Shown here: positions 34,720-42,667 of the stretch, one piece after another
Position numbering within the stretch: the stretch's first letter is position 1
Layout of the letters: every line of letters starts with the position of its first letter
Source: Gaiellasilicea sp963784895
Lineage (GTDB): Bacteria > Actinomycetota > Thermoleophilia > Gaiellales > Gaiellaceae
Length of the DNA: 64,000 bases
Assembly (NCBI GenBank): GCA_963784895.1
Contig: CAWATM010000002.1
Span: forward strand, 62,001 to 126,000
Direction: 5' to 3'
Position numbers and translations under genes: made by a program
The notes under the pieces: model-generated
Databases searched by the model: none
What the model saw: only the letters and a program-made list of their open reading frames with translations
What the model was told of the DNA's origin: nothing

Positions 34720-36102
34720 ATGTGCGGCGTCTTCGGCATCCGCTCCGCCGACCGTGACGTCGCGCGGCTCTCCTACTTCGGCCTCTTCGCACTTCAGCAC
34801 CGCGGCCAGGAGGCGGCGGGGATCGCTGTCTCGGACCGCGGCCGGCTGACCGTGCTCCGCGACATGGGTCTCGTCGCGCAGGTCTTCGACGAGGAGAAGC
34901 TGCAGGCTCTTCCCGGCGACGTCGCGATCGGCCACACGCGCTACTCGACGACCGGCTCGAACGCGTGGGCGAACGCGCAGCCGCTCGTCCACCACGGGCG
35001 CGCCCGTACGGTCGCGATCGGCCACAACGGCAACCTGACGAACACGACGGAGCTGCGGGCGGAACTCGCCGCCGGCGGGATCACGCTCGGCGCCACCTCC
35101 GACACCGAGGTGATCGCGGCGCTGATCGCGAACGACCCGGCTCCGCTCGCGCAGGCAGCCGTGCGTGCGCTGCCCCGGCTCGAGGGCGCCTACTCGGTGG
35201 TGGCGCTCTCGGAGGGCAAGCTGCTCGCGTTCCGCGATCCGCATGGGATCAGGCCGCTCGCCCTCGGCCGCCTCGGCGACGACTGGGTCGTCGCCTCTGA
35301 GACGTGCGCGTTCGACCTGATCGGCGCCACCTACGAGCGGGACGTCCGCCCCGGCGAGCTCGTGGTCATCGACGAGGGCGGCGTCGGGGCGACTCAGGCC
35401 GTGCCCGAAGGACGTCAGGCGCTCTGCATCTTCGAGCACGTCTACTTCGCGCGGCCGGACTCGACGCTCGCCGGCGCCGAGGTGCACGGCGTCCGCGTCC
35501 GGATGGGCGAGCGGCTCGCGCAGGAGGCGCCGGTCGAGGCCGACCTCGTGCTGCCGATCCCCGACTCGGGGACGCCCGCCGCCGTCGGCTTCACGCGAGC
35601 GTCCGGGATCCCCTACAGCGAGGGACTGATCAAGAACCGCTACGTCGGCCGCACCTTCATCCAGCCCGACGACGACCTGCGCCGGCAGGGGATCCGGATG
35701 AAGTTCAACCCGCTGGCGGAGGTCGACGGCAAGCGGCTCGTGATCGTCGACGACTCGATCGTCCGCGGCTCGACGATGCAACAGCTGGTGGGGATGCTCT
35801 TCGAGGCGGGCGCCGCGGAGGTGCACGTGCGGATCTCCTCGCCGCCGATCGTGGCACCGTGCTTCTACGGGATCGACATGGCCGACGAGGAGCAACTCGC
35901 GGCCGCCCACCGTTCCGTCGAGCAGATGCGCGAGCTGATCAGCGCAACGTCGCTTCACTATCTCTCGCTCGAGGGAATGCAGGCGGCGACGCGGCTGCCC
36001 GAGGCGTCGGTGTGCCGCGCCTGCTTCACCCGCGACTACCCGACCCGCGTTCCCGAGCAGCGGAACCTGGCGAAGCTGCGGTTCGAGCCGGCAGCGCGTT
36101 GA
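34720..36102 (+). CDS. purF: amidophosphoribosyltransferase
   Basis: 460 residues. Begins MCGVFGIRSADRD, so Cys2 is the N-terminal nucleophile after Met removal. Glutaminase marks GLFALQHRGQEAAGIAV and GHTRYSTTGSNAWANAQPLV; PRPP-binding site KRLVIVDDSIVRGSTMQQLV. First step of purine synthesis. The following MOSC gene starts in its stop region (TTGA). Confidence 0.97.
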   Translation: MCGVFGIRSADRDVARLSYFGLFALQHRGQEAAGIAVSDRGRLTVLRDMGLVAQVFDEEKLQALPGDVAIGHTRYSTTGSNAWANAQPLVHHGRARTVAIGHNGNLTNTTELRAELAAGGITLGATSDTEVIAALIANDPAPLAQAAVRALPRLEGAYSVVALSEGKLLAFRDPHGIRPLALGRLGDDWVVASETCAFDLIGATYERDVRPGELVVIDEGGVGATQAVPEGRQALCIFEHVYFARPDSTLAGAEVHGVRVRMGERLAQEAPVEADLVLPIPDSGTPAAVGFTRASGIPYSEGLIKNRYVGRTFIQPDDDLRRQGIRMKFNPLAEVDGKRLVIVDDSIVRGSTMQQLVGMLFEAGAAEVHVRISSPPIVAPCFYGIDMADEEQLAAAHRSVEQMRELISATSLHYLSLEGMQAATRLPEASVCRACFTRDYPTRVPEQRNLAKLRFEPAAR

Positions 36103-36737
36103 AGCTCGTCTCCGTCAATGCCGGCCGCGCGGGGCTGATGAGGATCGGCGCCCGCACGGTCTCGACCGGGATTCGAAAGGGGCCGATCGAGCGTGGCCAC
36201 GTGCACGCACTCGGCCTCGCGGGCGACGTCGTCGCGGACGTGGAGAACCACGGCGGGCTCGACCAGGCGCTCTACCTCTACAGCTCCGACGACTACCGGT
36301 TCTGGGGGAAGCAGCTCGGCGGCGTCCCGGAGCCGGGCACGTTCGGCGAGAACCTGACCCTCTCGAGCTTCGGGGACGAGCCGGTGCGGATCGGCGACCG
36401 CTTCCGAGTTCGCGCGACGGTCGTCGAGGTGACGGCGCCGCGGATCCCCTGCTCCGTGTTCGCGACGCGGATGGGCGAGCCGGAGTGGGTCAAGCGGTTC
36501 GCCGCTGCGCGTCGGCCTGGGCTCTACGTCCGCGTCCTCGAGCCGGGCGAGGTCGCAGCCGGTGACCCGGTCGAGCGGCTCGGCGGCGGCGACCGCCATC
36601 CGACCGTCGTCGACCTGATGGACGTCTGGTACGACCCCGACCCGGACCCGGAGCTACTCGAGCGGCTGCTCGCCTCGCCGCTCGCCGAGCGCGCACGCGC
36701 AAACGTCGAGAGCAAGCTCGCGCGCGTCGCGGGCTAG
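36099..36737 (+). CDS. YiiM-like MOSC domain protein
   Basis: 212 residues from TTG at 36099, overlapping the purF stop. MOSC barrel: KLVSVNAGRAGLMRIGAR, DVENHGGLDQALYLYSSDDY, GTFGENLTLSSF, conserved Cys in TAPRIPCSVFATRM, plus a C-terminal helical tail (LLERLLASPLAERARA) as in YiiM, a molybdenum-dependent protein that helps reduce N-hydroxylated purines. Coupling to purF makes a role in purine-analogue detoxification attractive but unproven. Confidence 0.85.
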   Translation: MKLVSVNAGRAGLMRIGARTVSTGIRKGPIERGHVHALGLAGDVVADVENHGGLDQALYLYSSDDYRFWGKQLGGVPEPGTFGENLTLSSFGDEPVRIGDRFRVRATVVEVTAPRIPCSVFATRMGEPEWVKRFAAARRPGLYVRVLEPGEVAAGDPVERLGGGDRHPTVVDLMDVWYDPDPDPELLERLLASPLAERARANVESKLARVAG

Positions 36738-36763
36738 GAGCTCGTGAGCCGCGAAGCGCCCCG

Positions 36764-37165
36764 CTAGATGTCCAGCTCGAACCAGACGCAGCTTTCGCCG
36801 CCGCGGCTGACGCCCCAGCGGCTTGCAAGCGCGTCCAGGAACGCGAGCCCGCGGCCGGAGTCGCTCTCGTGCCCCGGCATCGAGGCCGTGTCCGCGACGA
36901 AGCCGCGGCCGCGGTCACCGACCTCGACGCGGACGCGCGAATCACCGACGTCGACGGCGAAACGGACGCGGGCGGTTTCGCTGTGCCGGCCGTACTTGAC
37001 TGCGTTCGTGAACAGCTCGCTGACCAGGAGCCTGACGGCGAAGCGCGCCTCGGGATGCGCGTCGAGCGCATCGAGCCGGTCGACCGCCGCCCGCGCCTGG
37101 CCGATCGCGCTCTCGGCCGAGGGCAGGTAGAGCTCGAGCCTCCGATGGTCGACTCCGGCGGACAT
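36764..37165 (-). CDS. anti-sigma-factor-type serine kinase (HATPase_c_2)
   Basis: 133 residues. GHKL ATPase: N-box VSELFTNAVKYG, G1 box VGDRGRGFV, G2 box SGRGLAFLDAL. Matches RsbW/SpoIIAB-like regulators without a sensor domain. It probably phosphorylates an anti-anti-sigma factor or holds a sigma factor. No partner gene lies beside it. Confidence 0.88.
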   Translation of the reverse strand: MSAGVDHRRLELYLPSAESAIGQARAAVDRLDALDAHPEARFAVRLLVSELFTNAVKYGRHSETARVRFAVDVGDSRVRVEVGDRGRGFVADTASMPGHESDSGRGLAFLDALASRWGVSRGGESCVWFELDI

Positions 37166-37203
37166 GCGGCGGTCATACCCATCGCGCGCGTTCTCTATCG
37201 GCA

Positions 37204-37209
37204 TAGAGT
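37204..37209 (+). promoter_or_regulatory. -10 hexamer TAGAGT
   Basis: TAGAGT ends 7 nt before the GTG at 37217; no ribosome binding site is present. Confidence 0.45.
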
Positions 37210-37216
37210 CCGGCCC

Positions 37217-37543
37217 GTGCAGGCCCGCGAACGCCAGTTGGCCGAGAACGAAGCCCGATTCCGCAGCCTGAACGAACGGTTGCGGGAGAGCAGCGGCACC
37301 TGGGGGCCGGGCGAGGGCACGCTCGACCTCGTCTGCGAGTGCGGCGACGAGGACTGCACGGACGCGATTCGACTGACGCCGCGCGACTACGAGGCGGTGC
37401 GGAGCGACGAGGCGCAGTTCATCGTCGTGCCGGGCCACGAGCGGCCGGAAATCGAGGATGTCGTCGAGCGGAACGGGTGGCTCGTCGTCCGAAAACGCGG
37501 CGAGGCGGCGGTGATCGCCGCCGAAACCGACCCACGCAGCTAG
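37217..37543 (+). CDS. conserved actinobacterial protein with CECGDEDC motif
   Basis: 108 residues from GTG at 37217. Coiled N-terminus (ERQLAENEARFRSLNERLRE) then LDLVCECGDEDCTDAIRLT, DYEAVRSDEAQFIVVPGHE and ERNGWLVVRKRGEAAVIA. The three-Cys cluster suggests a metal site. A recognisable but uncharacterised actinobacterial family, often near signalling genes; here it is divergent from the anti-sigma kinase. Confidence 0.7.
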   Translation: MQARERQLAENEARFRSLNERLRESSGTWGPGEGTLDLVCECGDEDCTDAIRLTPRDYEAVRSDEAQFIVVPGHERPEIEDVVERNGWLVVRKRGEAAVIAAETDPRS

Positions 37544-37962
37544 GCGGCTGCAGGCCCGGGCGGCGGCACGTTGACGATCTCGAGCTTGATCCCGTCCAGG
37601 TCGTAGAAGAAGACGGCGTAGTAGCCGGGGATGTAGCCGTACTCCTGTGGCGGCGACTCGATCGTCGCGCCGACTTCGAGCAGCCACTCGTGACGCTCGT
37701 CGACAAGCTCGCGGGAGGACGCGTTGAAGGCGACGTGGTGGAGGCCGATCCGGTAGCGGTCGCTGTCGCCCACGCTCTGGGCCTGCCGGAGCCCGACGGC
37801 GCAACCGGCGCCGCCGAGGTACCAGATCGTCTCGCCGCGCTCGCCCTCCACCTCCCCGACCCTGGTGTAGCCGAGCGGCCCGAGCAGCTCCCGGTAGAAG
37901 GGCAGGCTGCGCTCGATCGAGGAGACGACCAGGTCGAGATGGTGGACGCCGCCCGTGGGCAT
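37540..37962 (-). CDS. VOC superfamily (glyoxalase-like) protein
   Basis: 140 residues. PTGGVHHLDLVVSSIERSLP, FYRELLGPLGY, GLHHVAFNASSRELVDERHE, and VFFYDLDGIKLEIVNVP. Metal-site residues (His near the N-terminus, His in LHHVAF, Glu in KLEIV) are kept. Dioxygenase, lyase or resistance functions are possible; the substrate is unknown. Downstream of it on the same strand order is ctaG-like (13 nt upstream). Confidence 0.85.
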   Translation of the reverse strand: MPTGGVHHLDLVVSSIERSLPFYRELLGPLGYTRVGEVEGERGETIWYLGGAGCAVGLRQAQSVGDSDRYRIGLHHVAFNASSRELVDERHEWLLEVGATIESPPQEYGYIPGYYAVFFYDLDGIKLEIVNVPPPGPAAA

Positions 37963-37974
37963 CGCCCTTCGAGT

Positions 37975-38823
37975 TCAGCGGCGCTCGGCCAGCTCCTGCG
38001 CCCGCCCGTAGCGGACAGCGCGACGGACGGCCCGCGGGTCGAGGCCGCGTTCGAGCAGCTCCTGGCGTAGCTCGCCCTCCTGTGCCAGCCGGAGGAAGAG
38101 CCAGGCGAGCGCGACGATCGTGACGAGCGAGCCCTCGATCATCATCACCGCGCCGGCAAGCCCCTGGTCCTGCAGGGGCGAAATCCCCCAGAGCTCCTCA
38201 CCGCGGTCGTAGACGCCGTAGAAGACGGCGCCGGACCAGACGAAGACGTTGCCGAGCAGCGTCTCGACGAGCCGGACGACCGCGATGTAGGCGAGCTTCG
38301 GGCCGGTGCCGAACCACTCCGGCGCCGGCAGCGTCTCGAGCACGGGCAGCCACGCGATCAGCCCGGCGCTGAAGAAGCAGATGTGCTCGAGCGCATGCAC
38401 GGCCGAGTGCTCGACCGCGGCCTCGTAGAGGAAGGGGACGTGCCAGAGGTAGAGGTTCGCGGCCCAGATCGGCAGCGCCACGAGCGGGTTCGCAAGCACG
38501 CGCAGGCGCTCGACGGGTCTGAACGCCAGTAGCGGCCGCAGCATCGGGCCGTTGAGACCGGCCAGCAGGGCGAGCGGCGCGAGATCTCCGATGACGACGT
38601 GCTGGAGCATGTGGAAGCTGAAGAGCTCCTCCTCGCCGATGGCAGCGATCGGCGAGGCGAAGGCGAGCACGAGCAGCAGGATCCCGGTGCCGAACAGGAC
38701 GACGCGCCAGCGTGGCATCGGCGCCCCCCGCCGGCTCAGCGTGCGTGCCCGGGTGGCGTAGGCGAACGCCGCGAGCGCGACCGGGGCCAACTGCAGCGGG
38801 TCGAGCGTCCAGTCGTTCAGCAC
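37975..38823 (-). CDS. CtaG-type cytochrome c oxidase assembly protein
   Basis: 282 residues from GTG at 38823 (leaderless pattern; a GTG at 38832 is the alternative). About seven transmembrane segments with the caa3_CtaG His motifs: LFSFHMLQHVVIGDLAPL, ANLYLWHVPFLYEAAVEHSA and VHALEHICFFSAGLI. The family helps insert copper into the caa3-type oxidase. No oxidase genes are present in the window. Confidence 0.9.
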   Translation of the reverse strand: MLNDWTLDPLQLAPVALAAFAYATRARTLSRRGAPMPRWRVVLFGTGILLLVLAFASPIAAIGEEELFSFHMLQHVVIGDLAPLALLAGLNGPMLRPLLAFRPVERLRVLANPLVALPIWAANLYLWHVPFLYEAAVEHSAVHALEHICFFSAGLIAWLPVLETLPAPEWFGTGPKLAYIAVVRLVETLLGNVFVWSGAVFYGVYDRGEELWGISPLQDQGLAGAVMMIEGSLVTIVALAWLFLRLAQEGELRQELLERGLDPRAVRRAVRYGRAQELAERR

Positions 38824-38830
38824 GCCGTCC

Positions 38831-38840
38831 ACACTAGACT
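38831..38840. promoter_or_regulatory. interleaved divergent -10 hexamers (ctaG-like / VOC-like gene)
   Basis: ACACTAGACT holds TAGACT on the + strand (38835-38840, 8 nt before GTG 38849) and TAGTGT on the minus strand (38831-38836, 7 nt before GTG 38823). The two boxes share the TA pair. Confidence 0.5.
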
Positions 38841-38848
38841 CGCGCGCG

Positions 38849-39460
38849 GTGAAGCTCTTCCACTACCACCTCGTCACCTCGCGTGTCCGCGAGGTGGAGG
38901 CGCGGTACCTCGGCAAGCTGGCGTTCGACCTCGTCGCTCGGCACGGCCGGATCGGCGAGGAGTACCAGTCGTTCGAGCCCGGGGTCTCGTGGGAGGAGCT
39001 CGACAGGATCGGCTTCAAGCTCAGGCTGACCGAGCTCGAGCGCGGCTCGGTCAACGTCGTCGTCCAGCCCGGGCAGTGGGAGCTGCCGCGGATCGACCAT
39101 CTCGGCCTTGCGCTCGACGAGGACGAGTTCGCGGACGTCGTCGACCGCGCCGTCGAGAAAGAGCTGCGCGTTCAGGCGCACGGTGGCCGCAGGACGTTCA
39201 TCGCCACGAACGCCGGCTACCGGCTCGAGGTGCACCCGCCGCGCGAGTGGCTGGACGAGCTGCTGGAGGCGAGCGACGTGCTACAGCTGACCGAGCTCCA
39301 GCTCCTCGCCGACGATCCCGAGGCGAAGGCCACCGTGCTGGCTGAGCTGCTCGACACCGAGCTGGACGGGGCCAGCGTGATGGTCGGCGACTCGGTCGTC
39401 AGCTTCATCCCCGGCGGCCCGCAAGGACGCCCGCAACTGCACGGCGAGCTGCTCACCTGA
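38849..39460 (+). CDS. VOC-like protein of unknown function
   Basis: 203 residues from GTG at 38849. The N-terminal half resembles a glyoxalase-fold repeat pair: KLFHYHLVTSRVREVEARYL and RIDHLGLALDEDEFADVVDR, ending TFIATNAGYRLEVHPPREW. The C-terminal third is distinct (LELTELQ-like LQLTELQLLADDPEAKATVL). No catalytic function can be assigned. Confidence 0.65.
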   Translation: MKLFHYHLVTSRVREVEARYLGKLAFDLVARHGRIGEEYQSFEPGVSWEELDRIGFKLRLTELERGSVNVVVQPGQWELPRIDHLGLALDEDEFADVVDRAVEKELRVQAHGGRRTFIATNAGYRLEVHPPREWLDELLEASDVLQLTELQLLADDPEAKATVLAELLDTELDGASVMVGDSVVSFIPGGPQGRPQLHGELLT

Positions 39461-39476
39461 TGCCCGACCGACCTCG

Positions 39477-39482
39477 TAGAGT
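39477..39482 (+). promoter_or_regulatory. -10 hexamer TAGAGT of purM
   Basis: TAGAGT ends 6 nt before the GTG at 39489, consistent with a leaderless purM-purN-purH mRNA. Confidence 0.45.
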
Positions 39483-39488
39483 GCGAGC

Positions 39489-40388
39489 GTGAGCGACGAA
39501 CGGACGTACGCCGCCGCCGGGGTCTCGCTCGCGACCGCGGAGGGGATCGTCGAGCGGCTCCGCGCCGCAGTCGAGTCGACGGGCACGCGTGACTTCGGCG
39601 CCTTCGCCGGGCTGCACCCGCTGGACGATCGCCGCCTGCTGGCGGCCTCGACCGACTCGATCGGGACGAAGCCAGTCGTCGCCCGCCAGCGCGGGGCGCT
39701 GCGCGCCTGCGGCGCGGATATGGCGGCGCATTGCATCAACGACGTGATCACGTGCGGCGCCGACCCGCTGATCCTGCTCGACTACGTTGCCGCCGCCCAC
39801 CTCGAGCTCGAGCAGGTGGCCGAGCTCGTCGAGGGCGCGGCCGAGGTTTGCCGCACGGCCGGAGTCGCGCTGATCGGCGGCGAGACAGCCGAGCTCCCGG
39901 GTGTCTACCACGACGGCGAGCTCGATTTCGCCGCCACGTGCGTCGGGATCGTCGAACGCGAGCGCGTGATCGACGGCTCGGCCGTCGCCGAGGGCGACTA
40001 CGTCGTCGGGCTGCCGTCGGCGGGCGTGCACGCGAACGGCTTCACCCTCGTCCGCTCGGTGCTCGAGGTCGAGGACTACGACGGCCCCGACCTGCTCGCA
40101 CCGACTCGGCTCTACCTCGACGATGTCCGGCGCCTGCGCAACCGAGCGCACGCCTTCGCCCACGTCACCGGCGGCGGGATCGAGGGCAATCTCGGCCGGG
40201 TTGTTCCAGAGGGGCTGCGAGCCGAGATCGACTGGGAGGCCTGGGAGCGGCCGCCCGTGTTCGAGTGGCTCGGCCGCCACCTCGAGGAGGAGGAGGCTCG
40301 GCGTGTCTTCAACCTCGGCATCGGCTACTGCGCCGTGCTGGCCGAGCCGGGGGACGGCCTTGTCATCGGCCGGATCGTCGACACGTGA
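39489..40388 (+). CDS. purM: AIR synthase
   Basis: 299 residues from GTG at 39489, shorter than the usual 340 or so. TYAAAGVSLATAEGIVERLR, ASTDSIGTKPVVARQRGALR, DMAAHCINDVITCGADPLI, LIGGETAELPGVYHDGELD, and FAHVTGGGIEGNLGRVVPEG. ATP-dependent ring closure of FGAM to AIR. Overlaps purN by 4 nt (GTGA). Confidence 0.96.
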   Translation: MSDERTYAAAGVSLATAEGIVERLRAAVESTGTRDFGAFAGLHPLDDRRLLAASTDSIGTKPVVARQRGALRACGADMAAHCINDVITCGADPLILLDYVAAAHLELEQVAELVEGAAEVCRTAGVALIGGETAELPGVYHDGELDFAATCVGIVERERVIDGSAVAEGDYVVGLPSAGVHANGFTLVRSVLEVEDYDGPDLLAPTRLYLDDVRRLRNRAHAFAHVTGGGIEGNLGRVVPEGLRAEIDWEAWERPPVFEWLGRHLEEEEARRVFNLGIGYCAVLAEPGDGLVIGRIVDT

Positions 40389-40918
40389 TCGGCGTCCTGG
40401 TGAGCGGTGAGGGCTCGAACCTGCAGGCGCTGCTCGACGCGGGGTTGCCCGTCTCCGCCGTCGCCTCGAGCCGCGCGTGCGCGCGGGCGCTCGAGCGGGC
40501 GGGCGCGGCAGGCGTTCCGGCGGCCGCCTTCGAGCTGGCGGACTACGCTGACCGCGAGCAACGCGACGCGACGATGGCGAACTGGCTCCAGGAGCAGGGC
40601 GTGCGCTTCATCGTCTGCGCCGGCTACATGCACCTGCTCACGCCCCAGTTTCTGCGGCGCTTCCCGGAGCGGGTCGTCAACATCCATCCCTCGCTGCTGC
40701 CGGAGTTCCCGGGCGCACGCGCGATCGACGACGCCCTCGCCGCCGGCGTGGAGACGACCGGCGTCACCGTTCACCTCGTCGACGAGGGGCTCGACACCGG
40801 CCCCGTCATCCGCCAGGAGCCCGTCCGCGTCCAACCGCGGGAGACGCTGATCCAGCGGATCCGCGCCGTCGAGCACCGGCTGCTGCCGGAGGTCGTGAGT
40901 GACCTATGCGTGCGCTGA
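40385..40918 (+). CDS. purN: phosphoribosylglycinamide formyltransferase
   Basis: 177 residues from GTG at 40385. IGVLVSGEGSNLQALLDAG, FIVCAGYMHLLTPQFLRRFP, catalytic Asn-His in VVNIHPSLLPEFPGARAIDD, and GVTVHLVDEGLDTGPVI. Uses 10-formyl-THF to make FGAR. Overlaps purH by 13 nt. Confidence 0.96.
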   Translation: MIGVLVSGEGSNLQALLDAGLPVSAVASSRACARALERAGAAGVPAAAFELADYADREQRDATMANWLQEQGVRFIVCAGYMHLLTPQFLRRFPERVVNIHPSLLPEFPGARAIDDALAAGVETTGVTVHLVDEGLDTGPVIRQEPVRVQPRETLIQRIRAVEHRLLPEVVSDLCVR

Positions 40919-42438
40919 TCTCGGTGTTTGACAAGCAGGGGCTGGATACGCTCGCGAAGGGGCTCGCCTCGCTCGACTGGGAGCTCGTCGCGAGCGGCGG
41001 CACAGCCGACTCGATCCGCGCGCTCGGGCTGCCGGTGACGAACGTCGAGGACCTGACCGAGTTCCCGGAGATGCTCGGCGGCCGGGTCAAGACGCTCCAC
41101 CCGCGCATCCACGCCGGCATCCTGGCCCGCCGCGAGGTCGAGTCCGACCTGACCGCGCTCGCCGAGCACGGGATCGAGCTGTTCGACCTCGTCTGCGTCA
41201 ACCTGTACCCGTTCGAGCAGGTCGCGCGCGAGCACGGCGTTCGCGAGGAAGAGGCCGTCGAGATGATCGATGTCGGCGGGCCCTCGATGCTCCGCGGGGC
41301 GGCAAAGAACTTCGCCCACGTGACGCCGCTCTGCCGGCCCGACGACTACGAGCCCGTACTGACCGAGCTGCGCGACTCCGGCGAGCTCTCGCTGGAGTCG
41401 CGACGGCGGCTGGCGGCGACGGCCTTCGCGACCTCCGCCGCGTACGAGGCGACAATCGCGTCGTGGTTTGCGGGACGCGAGTCGTTTCCGCCCGTCTTCA
41501 CGCCCGTGTTCGACAAGCAATTCGACCTCGCGTACGGCGAGAACCCCCACCAGGGCGCCGCGTATTACGCCGAGCGCGGCGTCCGCACGCACCTGCTGGC
41601 GCGGGTCGAGCAGCTCCACGGCCGCGAGCTCTCGTTCAACAACCTCAACGACCTCGACGCGGCGCGGCTGCTCGTGCGCGAGTTCACGCTTCCGGCCTGC
41701 GTGATCGTGAAGCATGCGAACCCCTGCGGCGTCGCCGTGGGCGCGTCGATCGAGGAGGCGTACGAGATCGCGCTCGCCGCCGATCCGGTCTCGGCCTACG
41801 GTGGCGTCGTCGTCCTCAACCGCGCCGTCAGCGCCACACTCGGCGAGCAGCTCGCGCAGCAGTTCGTCGAGGTGCTGTTCGCGCCCGGCTACGACGAGGT
41901 CGCGCTCGACGCCCTCGTCCACAAGCAGTCGATCAGGATCCTCAACGACACCGAGCGTCGCACCTCGGAGGCATGGCAGCGCGATTACAAGCGCGTCCTC
42001 GGCGGCCTGCTCGTCCAGGACCGAGACTGGGATGTCGAGGATCGCGAGGGGATGGAGGTCGCAACCGGCGAGCCGACCGAGGCGCAGTGGGGCGACTTGC
42101 TCTTCGCCGCCCGCGTCTGCAAGCACGTCGCCTCGAACGCGATCGTGATCGCCAAGGACCTGCAGACGATCGGCATCGGCGCCGGCCAGATGAGTCGCGT
42201 CGACGCCGTCCGGATCGCGATCGAGAAAGCTCTTGAGCACGGCCACTCGCTCACCGGAGCGTCACTTGCGTCGGACGCGTTCTTTCCCTTCGCCGACGGC
42301 CCGCAGCTCGCGCTCGATGCCGGCGTCGACGCCTTCATCCAGCCGGGCGGCTCCAAGCGCGACCTCGAGGTGATCGAAGCCGTCGAACGTGCCGGCGCCG
42401 CGATGGTCTTCACCGGGCGCCGGCATTTCCGTCATTAG
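40906..42438 (+). CDS. purH: bifunctional AICAR transformylase / IMP cyclohydrolase
   Basis: 510 residues. IMP cyclohydrolase domain: LISVFDKQGLDTLAKGLASL, GGRVKTLHPRIHAGIL, VDVGGPSM-like MIDVGGPSMLRGAAKNFAHV. Transformylase domain: DLAYGENPHQGAAYYAE, FNNLNDLDAARLLV, VIVKHANPCGVAVG, and AQWGDLLFAARVCKHVASNA. Final two steps to IMP; closes the purM-N-H operon. Confidence 0.97.
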   Translation: MRALISVFDKQGLDTLAKGLASLDWELVASGGTADSIRALGLPVTNVEDLTEFPEMLGGRVKTLHPRIHAGILARREVESDLTALAEHGIELFDLVCVNLYPFEQVAREHGVREEEAVEMIDVGGPSMLRGAAKNFAHVTPLCRPDDYEPVLTELRDSGELSLESRRRLAATAFATSAAYEATIASWFAGRESFPPVFTPVFDKQFDLAYGENPHQGAAYYAERGVRTHLLARVEQLHGRELSFNNLNDLDAARLLVREFTLPACVIVKHANPCGVAVGASIEEAYEIALAADPVSAYGGVVVLNRAVSATLGEQLAQQFVEVLFAPGYDEVALDALVHKQSIRILNDTERRTSEAWQRDYKRVLGGLLVQDRDWDVEDREGMEVATGEPTEAQWGDLLFAARVCKHVASNAIVIAKDLQTIGIGAGQMSRVDAVRIAIEKALEHGHSLTGASLASDAFFPFADGPQLALDAGVDAFIQPGGSKRDLEVIEAVERAGAAMVFTGRRHFRH

Positions 42439-42441
42439 CGC

Positions 42442-42636
42442 CTAGGTGCTCGGGTTGTTGTCGCGCGTGCCGAAGGTGCGGTCGGCGTAGCCGAGCGCGT
42501 CGCTGAGGAAGGCGCCCGCGAAGGCGGCGAGGCCGAGGAACAGCATCTCGTCGAAGTTGTTCACGTCCATGAAGATGCCGAGCACGAACAGGACGACGGC
42601 CACCAGGAGCAGGATGGTGCGTACACCGAGATTCAT
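42442..42636 (-). CDS. small two-helix membrane protein
   Basis: 64 residues from ATG at 42636 with AAGGAGAG-like sequence upstream. Two hydrophobic segments (TILLLVAVVLFVLGIFMDV and MLFLGLAAFAGAFLSDAL) and a short polar tail. No family name; such small membrane proteins are common in Actinobacteria. Divergent from the selenoprotein gene. Confidence 0.65.
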   Translation of the reverse strand: MNLGVRTILLLVAVVLFVLGIFMDVNNFDEMLFLGLAAFAGAFLSDALGYADRTFGTRDNNPST

Positions 42637-42667
42637 GAACTCTCCTTGAGAAGGAATACTCGCTCGC

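Noticed and set aside
33403..35958. 851-codon open frame on the minus strand across purL and purF
   Set aside because: It mirrors two unmistakable + strand genes; long antisense frames without stops are expected at this GC content and the translation has no recognisable domain.
37217..37543. Rubredoxin-like or ferredoxin-like protein because of CECGDEDC
   Set aside because: There is only one Cys cluster of three residues, so neither a rubredoxin nor a 4Fe-4S ferredoxin site can form from the visible sequence.
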